Source: Acytostelium subglobosum LB1 (taxonomy: Eukaryota > Evosea > Eumycetozoa > Acytosteliales > Acytosteliaceae). Taken from it: a DNA stretch of 64,000 nt. Of this stretch, positions 14,042 to 24,588 are shown piece after piece. Every line of letters begins with the position of its first letter. Within the stretch, counting starts at the first letter, position 1. The position numbers were made by a program, and so were the translations under genes. The stretch lies in the NCBI RefSeq assembly GCF_000787575.1, contig NW_012236528.1:435552-499551 (forward strand). The letters run 5' to 3'. The notes below the pieces were generated by a model that saw only the letters and a program-made list of their open reading frames with translations, ran no database searches and was not told the origin of the DNA.

Positions 14042-14113
14042 CTCCCCTTCCGGGAATTGAACCCGGGCCTTTCGCGTGACAGGCGAAAATCCTCACCACT
14101 AGACCAAAGGGGA
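14042..14113 (-). tRNA. tRNA-Asp (GTC)
   Basis: On the minus strand the sequence folds into a complete cloverleaf without intron. The acceptor stem is TCCCCTT with AAGGGGA, followed by discriminator G. The D arm contains TAGTGGTGAGGA, the anticodon arm is TTCGC-CTGTCAC-GCGAA with anticodon GTC, and the T arm is CCGGG-TTCAATT-CCCGG. CCA is not encoded, as expected in a eukaryote. The first nine bases are also part of the target-site duplication of the neighbouring LINE, which restored the 5' end of the gene after insertion. Confidence 0.96.
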
Positions 14114-14119
14114 TTTGAG
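14105..14119. repeat. Target-site duplication, left copy (15 bp)
   Basis: CAAAGGGGATTTGAG occurs here and again at 15444-15458, directly after the poly(A) tract of the LINE. The bases outside the two copies differ. On the tRNA strand the repeat covers nucleotides 1-9 of tRNA-Asp plus six upstream bases. Confidence 0.9.
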
Positions 14120-15443
14120 CAATCACTGACATCTATGAACAACGAACACTGGCCATCATTTACAAACTGATCAACTCAAACATCACACTGGTTCAACAAT
14201 CATTCTTCTCACTCTGGAGAAAACTTCAAATCATTCACAACCCATCAATCGAGCAACCAATCCATCAAGAGAACACATTATTCATCAATCGCAAGAACAT
14301 ACATGGCACTTCTCTTAAGGGCGCACTAGAGATATGCGACAAATATCAACTCAAGTTATCAACCAACAGTACTCAAATCAGTCTAAACAACAGACTACTC
14401 GACCTAGATCTATACTATGCAGGCAAACATCGCATACCTTACACAGATACATCTATCTCCTCACTGATGCTCAATGGAAGACTTCGATCATTCAACACAA
14501 TCAACAATGATAGACAACTCAATCATATCTCACAACAAAGATACAACACAATTAGAAAGAAACTATTCTCTAACGATGACAACATCTTACAAACCATCAG
14601 AGATCTCATTAACAAGTATCCTAAATGGACAACACCAGTCACTCAACAATTGAACATACCAAATAACACCAACTCATTGGAGGTATACACTGATGGATCA
14701 CACTTTAGCACCTTACCTCCTGGACCACCTGTACAGCAGCAACAACAACAGACACACACCCTCAACAACATATATGAACGAGCAACAACTCTCAATCAGC
14801 CATACAGTATACATAAGGCTGGTTATGGCATCTACATCCCATCCCTTAACATCAGAGAATCAAGACGAACAGCTGGATGTCAAACTATCAACAACGCCGA
14901 ACTTCAAGCCATCAACACCATACTCAAAGAGACACCAAGATCACTAAATCTCACTATCAACACAGACAGCCAAACATCTATCGATGTGTATCGCAACATT
15001 GAGAAATCACCATACACGTTAAAATACATCAAACATGGATACTTTGACACAGTCAACTCACTCCGTCAACTCATTCAAGAGCGCAAAGAACACAATGCAG
15101 CAACAGAACTAATCAAAGTGCAAGCACACTCTGGCATTACTGGCAACGACATGGCAGACGATCTGGCAAAGGCAGGAGCATCTATCAACATAGAGGCTAC
15201 AACACCACCATCACTACCACTACAATTCATTCATCGAGACAACATCATCCCATCAATCGGCAAACACATTGCCAATGAACAATCAGAGACACTGTTCAAC
15301 CAATGGAGATCACTCAANTATNNNNNNNNNNNNNNNNNNNNNNNNNNNNNNNNNNNNNNNNNNNNNNNNNNNNNNNNNNNNNNNNNNNNNNNNNNNNNNN
15401 NNNNNNNNNNNNNNNNNNNNNAAAAAAAAAAAAAAAAAAAAAA
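14120..15443 (+). mobile_element. 5'-truncated LINE (non-LTR retrotransposon) with RNase H domain, inserted at tRNA-Asp
   Basis: The element starts right after the left duplication, already inside an open frame that begins at 14119 and runs to the scaffold gap at 15322-15421. Past the gap are 22 A residues and the right duplication. The frame encodes a type I RNase H domain at about 14680-15190: EVYTDGSH, NNAELQAI, NTDSQTSID and AHSGITGNDMADDLA supply the expected D, E, D, D residues. No reverse transcriptase or endonuclease part is present, so the copy is 5'-truncated as in abortive target-primed reverse transcription. A poly(A) end with a 15-bp duplication fits a LINE and not an LTR element. 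Dictyostelid LINEs are known to seek tRNA genes. The length of the part hidden in the gap is unknown. Confidence 0.85.
15322..15421. other. Scaffold gap (100 N) inside the LINE
   Basis: Exactly 100 N, the usual placeholder for a gap of unknown size, preceded by a single N at 15318. The frame of the LINE enters it and a poly(A) tract leaves it. Confidence 0.95.
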
Positions 15444-15458
15444 CAAAGGGGATTTGAG
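15444..15458. repeat. Target-site duplication, right copy (15 bp)
   Basis: CAAAGGGGATTTGAG follows the poly(A) end of the LINE. Sequence to its right should be the original upstream flank of the tRNA gene. Confidence 0.9.
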
Positions 15459-15563
15459 GTCCAAAAACAAAAATTACTCGTTTTATCGGGTAAAATTTTG
15501 GGGGTTTTTAATTTTTATTTTATTGTATTCATTCACGTATATTTATATAAACTACTACTTATT

Positions 15564-18500
15564 TTATTTACTTGTCCACTCCCATATTTTGATGGAACCA
15601 TCGTAGCTTGTGGAGATTAATTGATTATTCCTAACAAATAGTGATCGAATGCCAAGTGAAGATGCCTTTTGCTGGGTATGGACGCAGTCCAAGCTGTCCA
15701 AATCCCACACCTTGATCGAATTGTCCTCACTGCCAGAGTACATCAGACGGTCGTTGCTGATGTGACAAGTGTACACGCTGCTCCAGTGACCCTTGAGCGT
15801 CTCGACGCAATGGAAGTCGGTTAGATCCCAGATCTTGATGACGTTGTCCTTGGACGTGGAGAACAGGTGGCCGCCGTACACCTGGAGACTGAGCACCCAG
15901 TCCTCGTGGCCCTGCATTGTGAACAGACACGTGTAGGTCTCGGTGTCCCACACGTAGATCATCTGGTCGTTGCCTCCACTGAATAGGTAGCGTCCGGCCA
16001 GCGCCAGACACTTGATATACTTGGTGTGTCCTTCCAGTGACTTGATCTCGCGGAATGTAGCCAGGTCCCAAACCTTGATCGTCTTGTCGTAGCTACAGCT
16101 GAACAAGTGTCTCTGGTTAGCCCTGATGCAGCTGACCTCGCCCGAGTGTCCGTTCAGGGTCTCAACTGGTCGCGATGGGTTCTTGAGTGAGTGGACCTTG
16201 ATGGTTTGATCGGGTGACGATGTGAAAATGTACTGATCATTGGAGTGGATCGATGAGATGACCTTGCGGTGTGCATTGATCGTGTGTAGACAGCTCCAGT
16301 TGTTCTCATTGTCAAACACTCGCAGCACTCCATCGCCATAGCCCACACACAGGTACCTGTCAGTGTCGTGCATGTGTGAACTGTTGATCACCTCTCTGAA
16401 CGACTGCAACGTGTTGATACACTTGAGCTCCTTTCGCGACATGTCCAGCTTGGCCAGCTGGTTGGCGCCGATCTTGCTGTGTGACTTGTATGGCGAGGCG
16501 GCCATCAGCTCCTCGACAATGTCGGGCATGACCATCGTGCCTCGCAGTTGATTCTTGGCGCTGGACGATGTGGATCCTCCCAGCTTGACGTCCAGTCCGA
16601 GCAGCGCGCACACGGCATTGCACTTGTGCGTAGTGATGAACTTGTTGATGCCGGTCTTGCCCAGGTTGCCCAGGCCAAAGCCCTTGCCGTCACTGGTGTG
16701 TATCTGTGGGTCGGTGTAGACATCGTCCACACCCTGGATGTCGATGATGATCATCTGCTTCTCGGAGCGCTCGTAGGTGAAGTGAGAGAAGGCCTGTGGC
16801 GTGGAGCGGTTGTTGAGCACGGCGCCATAGTTGGAGTTGTTCTTCTTGAACTCACCCACCAGCAGTGGCTCGATAGAGCACAGCACTGGGCCATTGCGAT
16901 CGGTCAACTCCACCACCCATGACATGAGGAACTCGATCTTCTTGGGCGGGTTCTTCTGGTTGAATCTGTGGCCCCAGTCTCTGCACACGAGCTGCATGCG
17001 GCACTCGTCAAAGTAGAGCTCACGGCGTGTCTGTTGTTCGGCCTCCTTCTTGTAGAGCTTCAGCACGAACTTTGTGCCGGCACTTAGTTGCATGGCCGCC
17101 TCGCTCTGTGTGGACGTCGAGATCGAGTCCAACGTTGGGAATGAATGATTGGCGGCCAGAGGTGGTATATCGTTGGAGAACACTCCCATCGACATAGTAT
17201 GGTAGGCCTGGCGCAGTGCGCCCTCTGCGAAATACTTCTTCTCAACCTTTAACTGTGATTGATTGTGAGTTAGTGAGTGAGCACGTGATTGATTGTGATT
17301 GGATTGATCATTGCGCTTACCTTGATGGCCAGACGAATCCACTTCTCGGTCATCGGATCATACTCCCAGAGTACGCCTGTCTCGCTCTCACCATTGGTGA
17401 GGTCCATGGATTGAGGACGTGCGACGCTCGAGGTCGATGATGAGGAATTAGCACCAGCAACGGATGGTGACTGCTGTGGACGATCGGTTGAGACCGCTGC
17501 TGACTGCTGCAGAGGCGATTGCAGTGATGCTGACGATCGCTTGGACAGCTGTGGCGAGAACCTTGAGTTGGACGGCGATGACACACCCTCCTCGCGCAAC
17601 AATCTCTCTACTTGCTCATTGCCGTCGGCAATGTCCTTCTCCAACTTCTTCTGGCTGGCCTCGAGACGCGCCAGCATGTCCTGCATCCTCAGTCGCTCAT
17701 GCTCGCGCTCACGCTCCTTGTCCAACACCTCGCTGTGTCTCTGTACGGTGGCCTGCACTACCTGGATATGTGCAACGTCCTTCTTGATGTCGTCTTCGAG
17801 CTGCTTGAGCTTGCTGCCTAGTTGCTTGTCGAGCTGGGCCTGCTTGTCGACCAACTCGGTGTGGTGTGTCTTGAACTTGCGCTGAAGCTCGGTCAGCTCA
17901 CCCTTGGTGTCCTTCACATCGTTCTGCACGGCCGCCTCGCTCTTGGCCAGGCGATCATTGAACTGTTGCTCTATCTTCTTGATCTCGTCCAATACCTCGG
18001 TCTTGTTGAACTGGCTGACATTGTTGTTGGGCGAGGCGGATGTTATGGGCAGGGACACGGAAGAGCGGGAGGGCGTTGCCGAGAGGTTTCCACTACTGCT
18101 GCCACCCTCCAGCTTTACCTTGCGAAGGTCGGCCGTGAGCTCGCCACACTGGTGCTCGAGCGTCTTCACTCTGTCCATGACGGCGCCAATCTTGGAGTCG
18201 ACGGCCACCTGGCTATGGTCCATTCTCTTCTTCTCCTTCTCCTCGATCCTCTTAACAATGGTCGACTCAATGCCCTCGGAGCGCTGTGCCAGCGTCTCCT
18301 CGATCGTGACCATCATCACCTTGCTCTCGACCTTGGACGCCATGTCCAGCTCGACCTTGTCGACGCGGGCGCTCGCTTTCTCCACCTTGCGCTCAAGCTT
18401 TGACGCCGAATCGTCGGTCAACTCGGCCATCTCCTTCTTGATCGTCTGGTGCAGGGAGGCCAGCTGGGCCTCCATGTGCTGTCTGAGCGCGGCGTCCGTC

Positions 18501-19282
18501 GACGACGACTCATCGGACGACTGCAGTTGCTGTCTGTTGGCAATCTGGTGCGTGACCAGTCGCTTGGCCAGCTGCTGCTGCTGGCTCTCCACGCGCTTGA
18601 TGCCCTCGTCCAGCTTGACCTGCATCTGCGTGCCGAACGTGTCCATGTGGTTCTTGACGACCTTCATCGTGCGGTCCATCTGGTCCTCCATCTGCTGCGT
18701 GAAGTGGGCCATCAGCTGCGTGTGCAGGTCGAACTGGTGGTCAAACTTCTCGACCACCAGCTGCAAGTGCATCTGTGAGTCGTCGCGGATGTGGTTCTCA
18801 TACTCGTTGCGCGTGTTCAAGTAGCCTGGACAGCCAAACTTCTTGTACGGGCATTGACGGGGGGCGAACCCTGGCGAGCCTGGTGGTTGTCCCGCCACAT
18901 TGTGTTGCTGTTGTTGTTGTTGTTGTTGGGGAGTCGCAGGAGTACCCAATGTACTACTCTTTTTCTTTGTCAAGAATGACATTGAATCCTCGCCTGCAGG
19001 TAGTCTATATACACGTTGAATATAATCTGGATTATCAAGGTTGTTATACTTCTGATCAATGTGTTCTTCCTCCTCTTGTACTTCTTGTTCTTGTACTTGT
19101 GTTTGTACTTGATCGACTTCCTTCTCCTTCTCCTTCTCCTTCTCCTTCTCCTTCTCTTGTTGTTGTTGAGTTTGAGTTTGAGGTTGGGGCTGTGATTGTA
19201 GTTGACGTCTAAGTTGATAGTATTTGAATAATAGTATTACAACAATTGAAAGTAGTATAGAGTATATAATATTACTAGTCAT
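15564..19282 (-). CDS. mhkA: Myosin heavy chain kinase A (alpha-kinase with WD40 propeller)
   Basis: Phosphorylates threonines in the myosin II tail and drives filament disassembly in dictyostelids. Exon 1 is 19282-17321, the intron 17320-17253 and exon 2 17252-15564, joined in phase 0. The N-terminal block RQCPYKKFGC followed by QLMAHFTQQMEDQ closely matches my memory of D. discoideum MHCK A. A long coiled coil (about residues 160-560), the alpha-kinase domain (from LKVEKKYFAEG to the GKGFGLGNLGKTG glycine loop and HKCNAVCALLGL) and about seven WD40 repeats to the C-terminus follow. From 19282 the protein has 1,216 residues. From the internal ATG at 18982 (MSFLTKKK) it has 1,116, closer to the 1,146 of the known enzyme. 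The longer form adds a 17-residue hydrophobic stretch and a QE/KE-rich tract. A TGCAG just upstream of 18982 could be a splice acceptor, so the extension may be untranslated. Confidence 0.95.
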
Positions 19283-20389
19283 GTATGTGTAAGGTAATGA
19301 TAATGATAAAAGGAAGGACTAGTTCCCAAAGGCAAAGGTATGAGTTGGATTGATTGATTGATTGATGAGATGCGATGCGATGAGGTGCGATGCGAATACG
19401 ATTCGATGATTATTAGATGATCTGATCGAGGTTGTTGCTGCAGTTGTTTGTTAGTTTGTTCGAAGGATAAGTCAGTCTTGCTTTGTTGTTAGGTGTTGAC
19501 AACACAACCCCCTTCCTTTTCATGATGGTTACGCGCTCTTTTACAAAGGCGATCTCACGATCGATGTCCAAGACCCTGCAAAGGGGTGTCTTTTTGCACT
19601 CCTTTTCAAAAACAGAGCTGATGACGATGTTTAATTTGGGCAAGAGGGGGAAACGAAAGGTGAGTGATCACTATTATAACAAGAATGACTTGTCATAATA
19701 TAATTGGTTTAGTTTATCTTTAAGTTTGATTGGGGGAGAATGAGGAGTACCTTGGAATCTCGGAAGTAGTGCGATACCGAGCAAATACATGAAAGGAACG
19801 GTAAGGACTTGCCGTTACCATGTTGTTCCAATCCCTCTGAATAAATTAGTTTAATCAATAATGTCTTGAACGTGTCAAGACAGAAAGAGATTAAGCTTTC
19901 TAGAACAGATACTACACATGATCAAAGCAAAATGCTTTGAGAAGTGATTTGCTAGGTTGCGCAACAGTGACTTTTATCAATTACCTCTCATTCATAAATT
20001 ATGGTGAACTTACACTATTGTTGAAGTTTCAACACTCTAGAACTTTCAATCAATGGTCTCAAGAATGCTTGGATATTGGTTGGTTCATTGTTATCTAGAT
20101 ATCACTTCATTATACATATTATGTATATGAGATAGTAGTTGTTATATTATCTGTATCTGTACATGTATTGAATCCAAAGTAATAAAGGAATGAATACTTT
20201 TCAAAAGGGGTACCCTTTGTTTGACACTTGCTCATGCAAAGTTGTTCAAAGTCAACTTCAAACACACACTCATTCATTCTCTCATTCATTCACACTCATT
20301 CATACTCATTCATTCAAATACAGGTACTTGTATTACTTGTCAACAGGTAGATAGTTGTACTAGTATAGTATAGTATTGTGAAGTACTAA
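19283..20389. other. Intergenic between divergent mhkA and the ankyrin-TBC gene
   Basis: The 1.1 kb holds no convincing gene. It contains GATT-type tetranucleotides near 19350 and CATTCATT tetranucleotides near 20270, a short open stretch at 19483-19660 ending in a possible GTGAGT donor, and the hairpin-rich block at 19742-20034 listed separately. It probably includes both promoters. Confidence 0.6.
19742..20034. ncRNA. Candidate structured RNA (hairpin-rich block, strand undecided)
   Basis: Inverted repeats lie closely packed. An outer stem TTGGAA (19752) pairs with TTCCAA (19826) and encloses two hairpins: CTCGG/CCGAG (19759/19777) and AACGGTAA/TTGCCGTT (19797/19809, one G-T pair, loop GGAC), a three-way junction. 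Then come GTCTTGA/TCAAGAC (19863/19875), AGAAAG/CTTTCT (19882/19896), TCAAAGCA/TGCTTTGA (19922/19933), GTTGCGCAAC (19956) and TGTTGAA/TTCAACA (20019/20028). No long reading frame covers the block. It does not match the snRNA, 5S, SRP, RNase P or U3 sequences I can recall. It may be a novel ncRNA, an rRNA-like remnant or a leader of the next gene. Confidence 0.35.
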
Positions 20390-22573
20390 ATGGATACTAC
20401 ATCAACTACACCAACAATGACATCGACAACGACCATCTCTGAAGATAATGTGATGACAACAATCGTTGAAGGTGGCACAATGAGTGTACATGCTATACCA
20501 CCTACTACTACAACAGTTGCAGCCACTGTAATAATACAACAACATCAACAACAACAACTACAACAGCAGACGATAGATAATCATGCAACAACTGTAGTAG
20601 ACCAGTTTATAAAGTTACAATCTCAACCAGGAGGTGTCGAACAATGGTTGAGTACTCTTGATAAACAACAGTTGTCAACAACAGATGGATGTGGAAGGAC
20701 ATTGTTGTATGTGGCCACTTCAGAACAGAATTATGATGCAGTGCGTCAGCTGATCAAACAGGGAGCAGACGTCAACCAATCGGTCAGATTGTATAACATT
20801 GGAACGCAGGTGGTCTCGTCCAACACACCATTCTCATTGCTCAACTACACATATCCCGCGTCGGAGGAGACCGTGCTGCATCTCGCGTCGCGCAATGGAG
20901 ACCATCAGATGCTCACACTGCTCGTCGAGAGCGGTGCCAACAAGGAGGCGCAGGACAGTCTGCGCAGGACACCCTACGTCCTTGCCGCCGCCAATGGAAG
21001 AACAGAGTGTTCAAGTATGTTGTCGCACACATAGACCATGTCATTCATGTCTAACACATCCTTCGATCGATAAATATAGGACTGCTGATACTGTCTGGCG
21101 TAAACGTCAATGCTGTGGACTGCTATAACAAGACTGCACTACACTTGGCCATCGATCAGAATCACGAGGATATCTCGACGACGATCACGAGGAATGGAGG
21201 TGATCTCTCTGTGCGCTATCATTACAACCCGCATGCCAAGGCAAACATGCTGAGCAACGACATTGAGACAGGACAGGGAAAAGAGCACGAGATTGAGATC
21301 ATCGAGAAGCTGGACCGCTACGGCCACATCACCGACCAGAACCAGGTACAGACCAAGAAGGACAGTGAGCGCGAGGCTCGGCTCATCGAGCTGGAGCTAT
21401 CCCGCGCGCAGAAATGGTGGAAGATGATGCGTTCGTGGACGCCCGGCAAGAAGCGTCCGTCCAAGGTGGCGGAGCGCTCAATCAAGGGCATCCCAGACAG
21501 AGTGCGTGGACAGGCCTGGCGACTGCTATCCAATTCAGACATCAACAAACTGGCGCAGCCCAATCTGTACGGCCAACTGCTCGACCAGCCTTCCGCATCA
21601 GAGCTGGTCATTGACCTGGATGTCAACCGTGCAAGCAGGAACTACATCTACTTCCGCGAGCGATATGGTCACGGACAAGTGGCCCTCTTCAACGTCCTCA
21701 AAGTCTATTCCAACTTTGATCAAGAGATTGGATACACACAGGGCATGAGCTCAATCGCTGCTCTTCTTGTTATGTACATGCCAGAGACTGTAAGTTGGCA
21801 ATGGTCCACGGTGTTGATTGCCCTGGCATGGTAGTGTCGCACTCAATAACTGACCCTCAACCAATCATTAGGATGCATTCTGGACATTTGAACGATTGAT
21901 GAATGGTGAGAGATACAACATGAGACATCTGTTTGTCACTGGTTTGATCAAGTTACATCAGATGATATATGTGTTCGACAAGCTGCTAGCCAAGAAGATG
22001 CCATCTCTTTCCAAACACTTTGTAAGGGCGTCAATCAATCAATCAATCATGGTGATCACTTGTACTGACTGACTGTTGTACTCTCATCATCACTCAGACT
22101 CGTATTAATCTAGGATCAGTACTATTCGCGACCAAATGGTTCATAATTGGATACCTGGATACATTGCCGTTCTATCTGATATTGCGTACATGGGACCTGA
22201 TATTTAGCGAAGGTTATAATATAGTCTATGCAGTGGCCATCACTCTACTTAGACACTTTGAAGGTATGACCAAATATCCACGCTCAATCAATCAATCACT
22301 CAACTAACTAATCAATCAAACTTAGGTCAACTGGTTGGCAAACCATTTGAAGAATGTTTCCAGGTGTTCCAGCAACTCGAGAGACTGGAAATGGATCAGG
22401 ATGAATTTGTAGCATCAGTGATGAAGAATGTAATAAGCAACAAGAAGATTGAGAAGTTGGAGAGGGAGTATCAGGCAAGCCAGAACGTTCCACCACCATC
22501 ATCGCGCATCGCCGCTGGCGGCGCTGGAGACAAAAAGTCAAGGAGGTCAATGAGGTTCGCGAGTAGGAAGTAG
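20390..22573 (+). CDS. Ankyrin-repeat TBC-domain Rab GTPase-activating protein
   Basis: Five exons: 20390-21014, 21080-21789, 21872-22021, 22098-22263 and 22326-22573, all with GT/AG borders that keep the frame. A Ser/Thr- and Gln-rich N-terminus leads to ankyrin repeats in exons 1-2 (GRTLLYVATSEQNYDAV, ETVLHLASRNGDHQM, KTALHLAIDQNHED). A TBC domain follows from GIPDRVRGQAWRLL to about 22300. Both fingers known to drive Rab-GAP catalysis are present: the arginine in VIDLDVNR and the glutamine in IGYTQGMSS. The gene therefore probably encodes an active Rab-GAP placed on a membrane by its ankyrin part. The target Rab cannot be read from the sequence. The C-terminus is a short charged helix. Confidence 0.9.
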
Positions 22574-22678
22574 CCCTCCACGTAACAATAACTAAAGAGC
22601 GATAGAAGAGAGCGATAATCACTTATATATTATATATACATATATGTACTTTATTCTATCTATATATCAATCAATCGA

Positions 22679-24588
22679 TCAGTACCTTGATGACGATGAT
22701 GATGATGACGGTGCCTGGCTCTCACAGGCATCGTATCTCCTCTTTAGCACATCGGCAAATGACCTTGTGTTCTTTGGGCCCGCCAGGAACTTTAGCACTG
22801 GTGAGCTGGTCTCGGCGTAGCAGAATGATGGCTCGTCCTTGTAGTCGCGAATATCTGGCTTTGGCTCAACATCCTCGGCCTCTACATCATCATCACTCTT
22901 GTTCTTTGCAGGGAATATGATGTCCTTGAGCTGATGATAGTCATCGACCAACTTTTGATCATTGTGCACTGAACACAGGAAGCTGTTGTAGCTGCCCTGA
23001 CCACAGACGATGCATTGCCTCTCCTGGATGCATTGGGCGAGCGTGCGATCGATGTGGATCTCGCGAGCCTTGAGCACACTGCTTGCACCAAACATCTTGT
23101 TCTGTCCCTGCTTGTGACGCAGCTGGTTCAGGAAGTTAACCTTGCGATTCAAGTCGTCCTTGTTGTCCTCAGTATGCAGGCTTTTGATCTTGATGGCTTC
23201 ATTGACGTTGGGATCGACTGCTGTCGATCTGTGCTTGATAAAGTGCTTGGGCACGAGGTCCACCATTGTCATGTAGAAGTTAAAAGTGTTGTCCAACAGT
23301 CCAAACGCTGGCTGCTCATCAATGAACTTCTGGGCAGCAGACTTGGCCAATGTTATAAAGTGTTGTGGTGGCAGTTTGAACATGTTATGGTGATTGTACT
23401 CTTCCTCTGTCATACTATATGATTGTTAGTTAGTGATTGGAATTATTCCAGTTTGATTGATTGAGTGGGATACATACCCAAAGAGATGTGGAGTCCACTT
23501 CCTGATCATGTAAAAGTTCTTGGGAACTATCCTGTAATGGCCAGAGGCAAGGGACAGTGGGTCGTGGTAGGTCTGACCCTCCTCCCAACTGTTTGAAACG
23601 GTGTAGTGCTCTGGTGGACTTGATACATAGGTCTGGGGAACGATCTCCACAAGGGAGTACTGAGTGAATCCAAACTTTGCACGTATGGTTGTTGACACCT
23701 GATCGAGTTGGTCCATTCCAATCAGATCAGATTGGAACAAGAACTCCTTTGTCCTATAATACAATACAACTCCATCGATTTGACCTTTATACATCACGTA
23801 CGAGTCTCTGACCTTGTGTGGATATGTGATCTCCTTCTTCTCGGCACTCTTTCCAGTCAACTTGTCCTGAATCACCTTTGATGTTGTCGATGGCTTGACA
23901 GTTGTTGTAGATGGAGTCCTAACAGGTGGGATGTATGTATCATCATAATCATCATCCGCTACAACAGCGGTTGTATAAGTAGTGGCCACCACCTGGTCAT
24001 GGTTGTAATTGTATGAAGTGATTGGTTGTTGCTCAACCTGGACATCTGGCACCACGGCAAAGGTATATTGATCCTTTTCCACTGGGACCTCATGACTGGT
24101 ATAGTTATAATTATAATTGTACTCTTGTGTTGTTGGTTGTGGTGGTTGGTAATAACTTATATCTGGTACATCTTGTGTTTGATTGTATTGGTATGATGAT
24201 GTGCTGTCAGTGTTGTACGAGTTGTTGTAAGTGTTGTATGAGTTGTTGTAAGTGCTGTTGGAGTTGTAATCATATGATGATGAGGATGATGTGTTATAAG
24301 AGTTGTTGTCATAGTTATATTGATTGAGTGTATTGTCATCTTTGGTTGATATAGTCTCTTGTGAGTTTGTTGGAACAAAACTATCGAATCGATCACCTAA
24401 TAGTTCACGCTTCCTACTAATAAACTCATACTCTGTAATGAATCCAGAGCTATAAATATCTTTCAATTTGTTATATTGCTCAGTCAATTCTATCAAATAT
24501 ATTATAATAATTATTAGTATTATTATCAATCAAACTTGTGAATATAAATATTATTATTATATTACATACCAGTATCGTCTGTCATCAT
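22679..24588 (-). CDS. Uncharacterised protein with SHOCT-like N-terminus and a CxxC-x9-CxxH cluster
   Basis: Three exons on the minus strand: 24588-24570, 24489-23478 and 23414-22679, joined in frame to 588 residues from MMTDDTELTEQYNKLKDIY. The first 40 residues (ELTEQYNKLKDIYSSGFITE then EFISRKRELL) look like a SHOCT motif, a small oligomerisation helix pair. A low-complexity Asn/Tyr/Ser tract follows. A conserved-looking globular part then runs from YPHKVRDSYVMYKG to LFGMTEEEY, and a cysteine cluster CIVCGQGSYNSFLCSVH (CxxC-x9-CxxH) could bind zinc. The end is acidic and Ser-rich. I do not recognise the family. It converges with the TBC gene at a distance of about 105 bp. Confidence 0.8.

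Noticed and set aside
14120-15443. LTR retrotransposon, suggested by the RNase H domain
   Set aside because: No terminal repeats or integrase part are seen. A poly(A) end and a 15-bp duplication fit a LINE.
17822-18824. Long open frames antisense to mhkA
   Set aside because: Shadows of the coiled-coil coding region; the minus-strand product is clearly mhkA.
19483-19660. Short frame with a mitochondrial-presequence-like start (VTRSFTKAISRSMSK) and a GTGAGT at its end
   Set aside because: No downstream exon continues it and no family match is visible. It may be chance, or a first exon whose partner I cannot find.
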